Part shown: in pieces, positions 18,017-29,100 of the stretch
Numbering within the stretch: position 1 is the stretch's first letter
How the letters are laid out: each line of letters begins with the position of its first letter
Assembly: GCA_965216945.1 (NCBI GenBank)
Contig: CBDCGU010000003.1
Location: forward strand, 2,542,001 to 2,606,000
Source of the DNA: DATHZQ01 sp965216945
Lineage (GTDB): Bacteria; Actinomycetota; Acidimicrobiia; Spongiisociales; UBA5794
Length of the DNA: 64,000 nt
Direction of reading: 5' to 3'
Position numbers and translations under genes: made by a program
The notes under the pieces: model-generated
What the model was told of the DNA's origin: nothing
Seen by the model: the letters and a program-made list of their open reading frames with translations, nothing else
Database searches by the model: none

Positions 18017-18132
18017 TCTGGCGTCTGGCATCTGGCGTCTGGCGTCTGGCGTCTGGCGTCTGGCGTCTGGCGTCTGGCGTCTGGCATCTGGCATCTGGCA
18101 TCTGGCATCTGGCATCTGGCATCTGGCATCTG
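18017..18132 (+). repeat. Heptamer satellite: 16 copies of TCTGGCR in the rplJ leader
   Basis: Sixteen uninterrupted 7-bp units run from 18017 to 18128, plus a partial unit. The order is one TCTGGCG, one TCTGGCA, seven TCTGGCG, then seven TCTGGCA. The clean block structure suggests recent slippage expansion. Confidence 0.95.
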
Positions 18133-18243
18133 CTACGCTGTTCGCCGCACAACCTCATATTCGACCCGAGACCGCAGGTGCCTCTGGCAGAAGTTCGCAG
18201 CAGCGACGCCGGCGCAGGTCCTCCCACGAGACTCTCGTGTGAC

Positions 18244-18272
18244 GACTCCCGCCGTGCTCGACGCCGGGAGTC
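18244..18272 (+). promoter_or_regulatory. Candidate L10-leader hairpin/attenuator
   Basis: An 8-bp perfect stem (18244-18251 with 18265-18272) with a 13-nt loop, followed by TCTTGTAT, lies 52 bp before the rplJ start. Position fits an L10-L12 autoregulatory leader; the sequence alone does not prove it. Confidence 0.4.
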
Positions 18273-18324
18273 TCTTGTATCTCGGGTCGCCGATGAGGCG
18301 CTACGAGATACTGGAGGAACGAGC

Positions 18325-19215
18325 ATGCCAAGACCCGAGAAGGTCGCGGCGGTTGCCGAAATCAAGGAGCGCATCGAAGGCGCCCATGCCGTGTTCCTCG
18401 CCGAATACTCAGGCTTGTCGGTCAAGCAGCAGCAGGAGCTGCGGCGCGGTCTCCTCGAACAAGGGGCGGAGTTCAAGGTCGTCAAGATGACCCTCGCTCG
18501 GCGGGCAGTGTCAGATCTGGAGCTCGCCGAGTTCGACGAGCTGTTGATCGGCCCGACCGGAATCGCGTTCGCAGACGAGGATGCGGTGAGCGCCGCCAAG
18601 GTGCTGAAGGAGTTTGCGTCGAGCCATGAGGTCTTCACCGTCAAGGGCGGACTGCTCGGCACCGACTTTCTCACGCCCGAGCGGATCTCCCAGCTCGCAG
18701 AGATCGCACCACGCGATGAGCTGCTGGCGATGCTTGCCGGTGCGTTGAAGGCGCCGCTCACAACAATGGCCGGGCTGCTGGCCGCCCTGCCGCGCGGAGC
18801 CGCCACAGTGTTCCAGCAGCTGCTCGAGAAGAAGCAGGCCGGGGAGTTCGTTGGCGAGGAGCCGAATGCCGAAGCGGCGGCTTCGGTCGACGAGGCGAGT
18901 GGCGATGCGGCCACCGATGACGGTGACAACGCCGCCGAAGCGGCGTCGAGCGATGAGGCTGAAGCTGAGGTAGAGGTTGAGACTTCCGAAGACGAGACGG
19001 CAGACGACGTCTCCGCAGTCTCGACCGATACGGCAGAGGACGCATCGAACGGCGAGGCATCAAACGACGTGACAGAAGCCACCAACGACGAGGCGGACGC
19101 AGCCGATGTCGCTGAGAACGGCGCGGCGGAAGCCGGTGCCGACGCCGAGAACGACGATCAAGCCGACCAATCAGATGATGACGATCCGGCCGAGACGGCC
19201 GAGGAGGAAGCGTAA
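18325..19215 (+). CDS. rplJ: Large ribosomal subunit protein uL10 with long acidic C-terminal tail (296 aa)
   Basis: Base of the L12 stalk. ATG at 18325 follows CTGGAGGAACGAGC. Residues 1-177 are ordinary L10 (MPRPEKVAAVAEIKERIEGAHAVFLAEYSGLSVKQQ..., FKVVKMTLARRAV, PTGIAFADED, FTVKGGLLG, LKAPLTTMAGLLAALPRG), including the C-terminal helix that binds L12 dimers. Residues 178-296 are an extra tail with about 46 Asp/Glu and no Lys or Arg, so the protein is about 120 residues longer than usual. The tail is in frame and followed directly by rplL, so it is not a frameshift product. Its function is unknown. Confidence 0.95.
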   Translation: MPRPEKVAAVAEIKERIEGAHAVFLAEYSGLSVKQQQELRRGLLEQGAEFKVVKMTLARRAVSDLELAEFDELLIGPTGIAFADEDAVSAAKVLKEFASSHEVFTVKGGLLGTDFLTPERISQLAEIAPRDELLAMLAGALKAPLTTMAGLLAALPRGAATVFQQLLEKKQAGEFVGEEPNAEAAASVDEASGDAATDDGDNAAEAASSDEAEAEVEVETSEDETADDVSAVSTDTAEDASNGEASNDVTEATNDEADAADVAENGAAEAGADAENDDQADQSDDDDPAETAEEEA

Positions 19216-19595
19216 TGGCCACGACTGAGGAGCTGCTCGAGCAGTTCGAGAACATGACCGTGCTCGAGCTCTCGGAGTTCGTGAAAGCGTTCGAGGAGAA
19301 GTTCGAGGTGACGGCGGCAGCGCCGGTCGCCGTGGCGGCTGCAGCGCCGGGTGGTGATGGTGCGGCACCCGCCGAGGACGAGAAGGATGAGTTCGATGTC
19401 GTCCTTGCCGCCGTGGGCGACAAGAAGATCCAGGTCATCAAGGAGGTGCGCGGTCTCACGACTCTCGGTCTCAAGGATGCCAAGGAGCTGGTCGACGCCG
19501 CCCCCAAGCCTGTTCTCGAAGGTGTCGACAAGGAGACGGCCGAAAAGGCAAAGGAGACTCTCGAGGGTGTCGGCGCCACCGTCGAGTTGAAGTAG
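19215..19595 (+). CDS. rplL: Large ribosomal subunit protein bL12 (126 aa)
   Basis: Stalk protein that recruits translation GTPases. The N-terminal dimerisation domain (residues 1-32, ELLEQFENMTVLELSEFVKAFEEKF) is followed by an Ala/Pro/Gly-rich hinge (about 33-55) and the globular C-terminal domain (EKDEFDVVLAAVGDKKIQVIKEVRGLTTLGLKDAKELVDAAPKPV). The ATG shares one base with the rplJ stop (TAATG), giving translational coupling. Confidence 0.97.
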   Translation: MATTEELLEQFENMTVLELSEFVKAFEEKFEVTAAAPVAVAAAAPGGDGAAPAEDEKDEFDVVLAAVGDKKIQVIKEVRGLTTLGLKDAKELVDAAPKPVLEGVDKETAEKAKETLEGVGATVELK

Positions 19596-19651
19596 CACAG
19601 CGCGTTCAGTGGCCGGGCAGCCGGCCGGAATGAACACACCGTCCCCTTGGG

Positions 19652-19690
19652 ACGGTCAAAGGGACCCCGCCACGGGGTCCCTTTGACCGT
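19652..19690 (+). terminator. Terminator of rplJ-rplL
   Basis: An 18-bp perfect stem (19652-19669 with 19673-19690), loop CCA, is the strongest hairpin in the window. It isolates rplJL from the downstream surface-protein and rpoBC genes. Confidence 0.9.
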
Positions 19691-20188
19691 GGGTAGGTCT
19701 GCGGACTCAATCGGCCCCCGTGTTTGCAATATCTGGGCGGCTCTCGTGTCTCACCTGTGTAGGGCAACCACATTGGCTCCTCAGGGGGAGGGGCCAACGG
19801 GCAGGGATCTCAGGATTGCGCCACTCCGGCGCAGGTCAGGTTTCCGCCGGTGGACGCTTCCAGGGGGTTGGTGCGCTGCCAGCGGATCGCCGTACCGGGG
19901 TGTGGAGCCAGCCCTACCACGGGCTCCCACCCCGGTCGCGGCACCTCATCGAGGTTGCGAAGCCATCCGCAGGCCGGCTCGACCGACAGTCTCACCCTCG
20001 AGTAGAGGTGGCTGTCGACGGTTGGAGCACATGGGCTGATCGAACCATTTCCACCAACGTGCAGCACAAATACCAAATGTTGTGGTGGATGCGGTGTCTA
20101 ATCAGTCGATACCTTGTCTCACCACGGGCCAGCTAGGGCAAGGTCCGGTCGCCGGAAGACCCGGCCAGGTAGCTACAGGACACGAGGC
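19691..20188 (+). other. 500-bp non-coding region before the giant surface-protein gene, with structured RNA potential
   Basis: No convincing gene; an 88-residue minus-strand frame (19810-20076) has no family features. Bases 19817-19833 form a 6-bp hairpin (TGCGCC/GGCGCA), and 19894-19936 form a 15-bp stem with a single bulged T (19894-19902 and 19904-19909 pairing with 19928-19936 and 19922-19927). I could not match this to a known riboswitch consensus. Confidence 0.45.
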
Positions 20189-23100
20189 ATGGGAGCAGAG
20201 CGCATGACACGCCCGACGAGGCGCAGACGACTCTTCGCGAGATCGTCTCGTCGCGCCCTGGCGGCACTCTCTGCGGTCGCCTTGGTGAGCTCCTTCGTTG
20301 TCGCCGGGGCGGTGGGCGGTGTGCCGCAGGCGCTCGCTCTCGGCGCAAGTACCTTCGACGGGACAGACGGCACTCTCGACCCCGGCGTCACCGCCGCTCC
20401 GGATTCCAATCCGTTGTGTCAGAACACGAGCTCCGACTCGTCGATCGTTGGCGGCCTGAGTTTCGACGAGCTGGGCACCGCAACTCCGCCCGTAGTCGGG
20501 CTCGGGAATGTGGCGGGCAAGAGCGATCTGTGCAACATCTTCGTGTCGTTCGAGGGCGCAGCCGACGGCGACGTGTACCTGTACCTGGCGTGGGAGCGAC
20601 GGGCAACCAACGGATCCACCGTCGTCGTGTTCGAGCTGAACCAGGCCGCATCAGCGTGTACGGATCCGTTCAACGGAACCCCCGGTACGACCGCAGACGA
20701 CTGCAACCCCTTCGATTCCCGCACCGCCGGTGACATCGCCCTCGTGTACGACTTCCAGGGTGGATCCCCGTCGATCCAATACCGCATCTTCGACGGGTCC
20801 AACTACGGGCCTGCCATCGCGCTGGATGGCAACGCATTCGAAGCGTCGCTGAACTCCGACACTTCATTCGGCGAGGGTGTGGTCAACCTGAGTGCCACGG
20901 TGTTCTCCGGAGCGGACGGATGCGGCACGCTGGGCTCCGTCGGTGCGTTCACGCAGACGGGCAACTCCGCGTCGGCCCAGGTGAAGGACTGGGTTCCGCA
21001 GACGACGTTCGAGCCGGCTTTGAGCAACTGTGCGGCCGTGACCATCACAAAGGTGACCTCGCCGGACGGGCTCCCCGACACGTTCGATATCACGCTGATG
21101 GGCAACTTCGTGGGTGGCGTGCCGGTGACCAACGAGACGGTGACCCTGGCCGGCGGTGCGTCGACCGTCGTCGAGGTGGACGGCAGCGCTGACTTCACCC
21201 TGACCGAGATCGTCGATCCCGACCAGTGGTCGATCACATCGATGGAGTGTCGTGACCTCACCGGGGCCTGGGTCGATGTCACGGGTAACGCCGCGGTCAC
21301 GGGCACGAGCGACACGTTCACGCTTGCTCCCAACAGCTTGACCAACGCCTGCCGTATCACCAACACCGCTGCCCCAGGCACGATCACGATCGTCAAGGAG
21401 ATTCAAGGTGCTGGGGGCACCTACGACTTCGACTTCACCGTCGCAGGAGATCCCGCATTCCAGGGGAGCACCACGATTTCACCCACCGCACCTGCGGCGA
21501 CAGGCGTGGGCTCCTCGTCGCAGACGTTCGGGGGCGTTCCGGCCGATCCGACGAGTGCCTACAGCATCGTCGAGACGGCCCCATTCCCTTGGACGCTTGC
21601 GTCGGCGACGTGCAGCAACGGCTCTGATCCCTCCGCCATCGTCGTGGGTGCAGGCGAGGACGTGACCTGCACCTTCGTGAACGTGGCTCCCGACCCGACC
21701 GTCACGGTCGTGAAGACGGCCAACCCGATCACGGTCGATGAGAACGGTGGTCCAGTCACCTACACGTTCGAGGTGACCAATACGACCGTCCTCGAGGAGC
21801 TGACGCTCACGACGATGGTCGACTCCATCTACGGCGATCTGAACGGACTCGGTGATTGTGCCCTGCCGCAGACACTGGCCGCCAATGGCGGCACCTATGT
21901 CTGTTCGGTCACCCGGGACGTACTCGGTGATGCAGGCGACGTCGTCGTCAACCAGGTCACGGCAACCGCGCAAGACCCGCAGGGGAGTGTGGCGACTGCC
22001 ATCGATACCGCCAGTGTCACGGTCAACGACCTCCCCTCGTCGATCGCGGTGACGAAGACGCCCACCCCCGGATTCGTCAGCGAACTGGGTGGCAATGTGG
22101 TCTTCGACATCACGATCGAGAACACGTCACCGGCTGACACCGTGACCATCGACTCCGTCATTGACGACGTGTTCGGCGACGTGTCTGGTAGCTGCGCCGT
22201 GCCGCTTCCCGCCGACCTTGCACCAGGGGAGTCCCTCACGTGCACCTTCACGGAGTTCATCGCCGGAAACGTGGGCGACACTCACACCAACACAGTCACC
22301 GCATCCGGCGTCGACGATGATTCTGCGGCCGTGACCGAGTCGGCCGTCGCAACCGTCGACATCGTCGACGTGAGTTTTGCGCCCGTCGCGATCGACGATG
22401 TGGCGACGACGGATGAGGACACTCCGGTGAATGTGGATGTGTTGGTGAACGACTTCGATCTGGACGGCGATACGTTGACGGTGGATGCGGTGACGCAGCC
22501 GGCCAATGGCACCGCGGTGGTCGAGGCCGATGGGACGGTGACGTATACCCCTGATGCCGATTTCAACGGTGTGGACACCTTCACGTATGACGTGTGTGAC
22601 CCGGGTGGGTTGTGTGACACAGCAACGGTGACGGTCACGGTGGCCCCGGTGAACGACGCCCCGGTGGCCAACGACGATGCCGCCACCACCGATGAGGACA
22701 CGCCGGTCACGATCCCGGTGTTGGACAACGACACAGACATCGATGGCGACACGCTGACGGTGGATGCGGTGACGCAGCCGGCCAATGGCACCGTGGTGGT
22801 GAATCCGGATGGGACGGTGACGTATACCCCGGATCCCGACTTCAACGGTGTCGATTCGTTCACGTATGACGTGTGTGACCCGGGTGGGTTGTGTGACACG
22901 GCAACGGTGACGGTGACGGTGGCTGCGGTGAACGACGCGCCCGTTGCAGTCGATGACTTCGCATCGACGGATGAGGACACCTCGGTCACGATCCCGGTGC
23001 TTGCCAACGACTCGGATATCGATGGTGACACCCTGTCGGTGGATGCGGTGACCCAGCCGGCCAATGGCACCGTGGTGGTGAATCCGGATGGGACGGTGAC

Positions 23101-26100
23101 GTATACCCCGGATCCCGACTTCAACGGTGTCGATTCGTTCACGTATGACGTGTGTGACCCGGGTGGGTTGTGTGACACGGCAACGGTGACGGTGACGGTG
23201 GCTGCGGTGAACGACGTGCCCGATGCGGTCGATGATGCGGTGGCGACGGATGAGGACACGCCGGTGAACATCGCAGTTCTCGCCAACGATTCGGATGTCG
23301 ATGGTGACACCCTGTCGGTGGATGCGGTGACCCAGCCGGTGAACGGTTCGGTGGTGGTCGAGGCCGATGGGACGGTGACGTATACCCCGGATCCGGGCTT
23401 CAATGGGACGGATTCGTTCACCTACGACGCCTGTGATCCGGGTGGGTTGTGTGACACGGCAACGGTCACCGTTGTCGTCTCGGCGGGCGCTGATGCCCCC
23501 GTTGCGGTCGATGACTTCGCATCGACGGATGAGGACACCCCGGTGAACATCGACGTTCTCGCCAACGACTCGGATCCAGATGGCGATACGTTGTCGGTGG
23601 ATGGGGTGACGCAACCGGCGAACGGTTCGGTGGTGATCGAGGCTGATGGGACGGTGACGTATACCCCGGATCCTGATTTCAACGGTGTGGACACGTTCAC
23701 GTACACGGTGTGTGATCCGGGTGGCCTGTGTGACACGGCGACGGTGACGGTGACGGTGGCTGCGGTGAACGATGCCCCGGTGGCCAGCGATGATGCCGAG
23801 TCGACCGATGAGGACACCCCGGTGAACATCGACGTCCTTGCCAATGATTCGGATATCGATGGTGACACGCTGTCGGTGGATGCGGTGACCCAGCCGGTGA
23901 ACGGTTCGGTGGTGATCGAGGCTGATGGCACGGTGACGTATACCCCGGATCCCGATTTCAACGGTGTCGATTCGTTCACGTATGACGTGTGTGACCCGGG
24001 TGGGTTGTGTGACACAGCAACGGTGAGGGTCACGGTGAATCCGGTGAACGATGCCCCGGTGGCCAACGATGATGCCGAGTCGACCGACGAGGACACCCCG
24101 GTGAACATCGACGTCCTTGCCAATGATTCGGATATCGATGGTGACACGCTGTCGGTGGATGCGGTGACGCAGCCGGCCAATGGCACCGCGGTGGTGAATC
24201 CGGATGGGACGGTGACGTATACCCCGGATCCTGATTTCAACGGTGTCGATTCGTTCACGTATGACGTGTGTGATCCGGGTGGGTTGTGTGACACGGCGAC
24301 GGTGACGGTGACGGTGGCTGCGGTGAACGATGCCCCGGTGGCCAGCGATGACGTCGAGTCGACCGATGAGGACACCCCGGTCAACATCGACGTCCTTGCC
24401 AATGATTCGGATCCAGATGGTGACACGCTGTCGGTGGATGCGGTCACCCAACCGGCGAACGGCGCCGCGGTGGTGAATCCGGATGGGACGGTGACGTATA
24501 CCCCGGATGCCGACTTCAGCGGGGTGGACTCGTTCACGTATGACGTGTGTGATCCGGGTGGGCTGTGTGACACGGCAACGGTGACGGTCACGGTGAACTC
24601 GGTGAACGATGCCCCCGTGGCTAACGATGACGTGGCCACCACCGATGAGGACACCCCGATGATTGTGGATGTGTTGGCCAACGATACGGATCCGGATGGC
24701 GACATATTGACTGTCGATGCGGTGACGCAGCCTGCGAACGGCGCCACGGTGATGAATCCGGATGGGACGGTGACGTATACCCCGGATGCCGATTTCAACG
24801 GTGTGGACACGTTCACGTACACGGTGTGTGACCCGGACGGCCTGTGTGATACAGCGACGGTGACGGTGACGGTGGCTGCGGTGAACGATGCCCCGGTGGC
24901 CAACGATGACGCCGAGTCGACCGATGAGGACACGCCGGTCGTGATCCCGGTGCTGGACAACGACACCGACATCGATGGTGACACGCTGTCGGTGGATGCG
25001 GTGACGCAACCGGCCAATGGCACCACGGTGGTCAATCCGGATGGGACGGTGACGTATACCCCGGATCCCGATTTCAACGGTGCGGACACCTTCACGTATG
25101 ACGTGTGTGACCCGGGTGGGTTGTGTGACACGGCAACGGTGACGGTCACGGTGAACTCGGTGAACGACGCGCCGGTGGCCAACGACGATGACGCCGAGTC
25201 GACCGATGAGGACACGCCGGTCGCGATCCCGGTGCTCGACAACGACAGCGACATCGATGGTGACACGCTGTCGGTGGATGCGGTGACGCAGCCGGCCAAT
25301 GGCACCACGGTGGTCAATCCGGATGGGACGGTGACGTATACCCCGGATCCCGATTTCAACGGTGCGGACACCTTCACGTATGACGTGTGTGACCCGGGTG
25401 GGTTGTGTGACACGGCAACGGTGACGGTCACGGTGAACTCGGTGAACGATGCGCCGGTGGCCAACGACGATGCCGCCACCACCGATGAGGACACGCCGGT
25501 CGCGATCCCGGTGCTCGACAACGACAGCGACATCGATGGTGACACATTGACGGTGGATTCAGTGACCCAACCTGCGAACGGCACCACGGTGGTCAATCCG
25601 GATGGGACGGTGACGTATACCCCGGATCCCGATTTCAACGGTGCGGACACCTTCACGTATGACGTGTGTGACCCGGGTGGGTTGTGTGACACAGCAACGG
25701 TGACGGTGACGGTGAACTCGGTGAACGATGCCCCGGTGGCGGTGAACGATGCCGCCACCACCGATGAGGACACCCCGGTCACGATCCCGGTGCTCGCCAA
25801 TGATTCGGATCCAGATGGTGATGCGTTGGATGTCGCCATGGTGACGCAACCGGCCAACGGCGCCACGGTGGTGAATCCGGATGGGACGGTGACGTATACC
25901 CCGGATGCCGACTTCAACGGGGTGGACACGTTCACGTACACGGTGTGTGATCCGGATGGCCTGTGTGACACAGCAACGGTGACGGTCACTGTCGATGCCG
26001 TGAACGACCCTCCGGTGGCGCTGGACGATGCCGAGTCGACCCAACTCGACGTCGCAGTGACCGTGTTCGTCCTCGCGAACGACACCGACATCGATGACGG

Positions 26101-29100
26101 TCTCGATGCGGGTTCCGTGGCGGTTACCACAGCTCCCACCAATGGTGTTGCAACGCCCACCGGCGGGGGAGCCATCACCTACACCCCTGACGTCGGCTTC
26201 ATCGGCACCGACACGTTCGAATACCAGGTGTGCGACCTCTCGGGAGCATGTGATACGGCGACGGTGACGGTGACGGTGAATCCGGCGAACGATGCCCCGG
26301 TGGCCGACGATGATGCCGAGTCGACCGATGAGGACACCCCGGTGAACATCGACGTTCTCGCCAACGATACGGATCCAGATGGCGACATATTGACTGTCGA
26401 TGCGGTGACGCAACCGGCGAACGGTTCGGTGGTGATCGAGGCTGATGGGACGGTGACGTATACCCCGGATCCTGATTTCAACGGTGCGGACACGTTCACG
26501 TACACGGTGTGTGACCCGGACGGGCTCTGTGATGTGGCTGCGGTGCGTGTGGTTGTGGCTGCGGTGAACGATGCCCCGGTGGCCAGCGATGATGCCGAGT
26601 CGACCGATGAGGACACCCCGGTGAACATCGACGTCCTTGCCAATGATTCGGATCCAGATGGTGACACGCTGTCGGTGGATGCGGTGACCCAGCCGGTGAA
26701 CGGTTCGGTGGTGATCGAGGCTGATGGGACGGTGACGTATACCCCGGATCCCGATTTCAACGGTGTCGATTCGTTCACGTATGACGTGTGTGACCCGGGT
26801 GGGTTGTGTGACACAGCAACGGTGACGGTCACGGTGAACTCGGTGAACGATGCCCCGGTGGCGGTGAACGATGCTGCCACCACCGATGAGGACACCCCGG
26901 TCACGATCCCGGTGCTCGCCAATGATTCGGATCCAGATGGTGATGCGTTGGATGTCGCCATGGTGACGCAACCGGCCAACGGCGCCACGGTGGTCAATCC
27001 GGATGGGACGGTGACGTATACCCCGGATGCCGATTTCAACGGTGTCGATGTTTTCAACTATCAGGTGTGTGATCCCGACGGGCTCTGTGATGTGGCTGCG
27101 GTGCGTGTGGTTGTGGCTGCGGTGAACGATGCCCCGGTGGCCAACGATGATGCCGAGTCGACCGATGAGGACACCCCGGTCGCGATCCCGGTGCTCGATA
27201 ACGACAGCGACATCGAGGGTGACACGCTGTTGGTGGATGCGGTCACCCAACCGGCGAACGGCGCCGCGGTGGTGAATCTTGATGGGACGGTGACGTATAC
27301 CCCGGATGCCGACTTCAGCGGGGTGGATTCGTTCACGTATGACGTGTGTGATCCGGGTGGGCTGTGTGACACGGCAACGGTGACGGTCACGGTGAACTCG
27401 GTGAACGATGCGCCCGTTGCGGTCGATGACTTCGCATCGACGGATGAGGACACACCGGTCGCGATCCCGGTGCTGGACAACGACAGCGACATCGACGGTG
27501 ACATCCTGTCGGTGGATGCGGTGACGCAACCGGCGAACGGTTCGGTGGTGATCGAGGCTGATGGGACGGTGACGTATACCCCGGATCCTGATTTCAACGG
27601 TGTGGACACGTTCACGTACACGGTGTGTGACCCGGACGGGCTCTGTGATGTGGCTGCGGTGCGTGTGGTTGTGGCTGCGGTGAACGATGCCCCGGTGGCC
27701 AGCGATGATGCCGAGTCGACCGATGAGGACACCCCGGTCAACATCGACGTCCTTGCCAATGATTCGGATCCAGATGGTGACACGCTGTCGGTGGATGCGG
27801 TGACCCAGCCGGTGAACGGCGCCACGGTGGTCAATCCGGATGGGACGGTGACGTATACCCCGGATCCCGATTTCAACGGTGTCGATTCGTTCACGTATGA
27901 CGTGTGTGACCCGGGTGGGTTGTGTGACACAGCAACGGTGACGGTCACGGTGAACTCGGTGAACGATGCCCCGGTGGCGGTGAACGATGCTGCCACCACC
28001 GATGAGGACACCCCGGTCACGATCCCGGTGCTCGCCAATGATTCGGATCCAGATGGTGATGCGTTGGATGTCGCCATGGTGACGCAACCGGCCAACGGCG
28101 CCACGGTGGTCAATCCGGATGGGACGGTGACGTATACCCCGGATGCCGATTTCAACGGTGTCGATGTTTTCAACTATCAGGTGTGTGATCCCGACGGGCT
28201 CTGTGATGTGGCTGCGGTGCGTGTGGTTGTGGCTGCGGTGAACGATGCCCCGGTGGCCAACGATGATGCCGAGTCGACCGATGAGGACACCCCGGTCGCG
28301 ATCCCGGTGCTCGATAACGACAGCGACATCGAGGGTGACACGCTGTTGGTGGATGCGGTCACCCAACCGGCGAACGGCGCCGCGGTGGTGAATCTTGATG
28401 GGACGGTGACGTATACCCCGGATGCCGACTTCAGCGGGGTGGATTCGTTCACGTATGACGTGTGTGATCCGGGTGGGCTGTGTGACACGGCAACGGTGAC
28501 GGTCACGGTGAACTCGGTGAACGATGCGCCCGTTGCGGTCGATGACTTCGCATCGACGGATGAGGACACACCGGTCGCGATCCCGGTGCTGGACAACGAC
28601 AGCGACATCGACGGTGACATCCTGTCGGTGGATGCGGTGACGCAACCGGCGAACGGTTCGGTGGTGATCGAGGCTGATGGGACGGTGACGTATACCCCGG
28701 ATCCTGATTTCAACGGTGTGGACACCTTCACGTACACGGTGTGTGACCCGGACGGGCTCTGTGATGTGGCTGCGGTGCGTGTGGTTGTGGCTGCGGTGAA
28801 CGATGCCCCGGTGGCCAGCGATGATGCCGAGTCGACCGATGAGGACACCCCGGTCAACATCGACGTCCTTGCCAATGATTCGGATCCAGATGGTGACACG
28901 CTGTCGGTGGATGCGGTGACCCAGCCGGTGAACGGCGCCACGGTGGTCAATCCGGATGGGACGGTGACGTATACCCCGGATCCCGATTTCAACGGTGTCG
29001 ATTCGTTCACGTATGACGTGTGTGACCCGGGTGGGTTGTGTGACACAGCAACGGTGACGGTCACGGTGAACTCGGTGAACGATGCCCCGGTGGCGGTGAA

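Larger units (their letters stand above)
17629..18324 (+). other. Long leader region between rplA and rplJ (about 700 bp)
   Basis: No credible gene. Seen in order: a promoter at 17645-17675, a hairpin at 17892-17912, a heptamer satellite at 18017-18132 with a TACGCT box just after it (18134-18139), and a hairpin at 18244-18272 before the rplJ start. In many bacteria this position carries the L10-binding autoregulatory leader; the last hairpin is the best candidate here. Open frames across it, such as an N-terminal extension of rplJ through the heptamer repeats, read only repetitive peptide and are not believed. Confidence 0.6.

Noticed and set aside
15724..18129. 801-residue minus-strand open frame across nusG, rplK, rplA and the heptamer repeats.
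   Set aside because: It runs opposite well-defined ribosomal genes and its N-terminus is only the translated heptamer satellite.
17947..18324. N-terminal extension of rplJ through the leader.
   Set aside because: The frame is open but reads the heptamer satellite as repeated WRLASGV-type peptide. The ATG at 18325 has a good ribosome binding site and the normal L10 N-terminus.
19810..20076. 88-residue minus-strand frame in the rplL-surface-protein gap.
   Set aside because: No start signal, no family resemblance, and it overlaps strong RNA-type inverted repeats.
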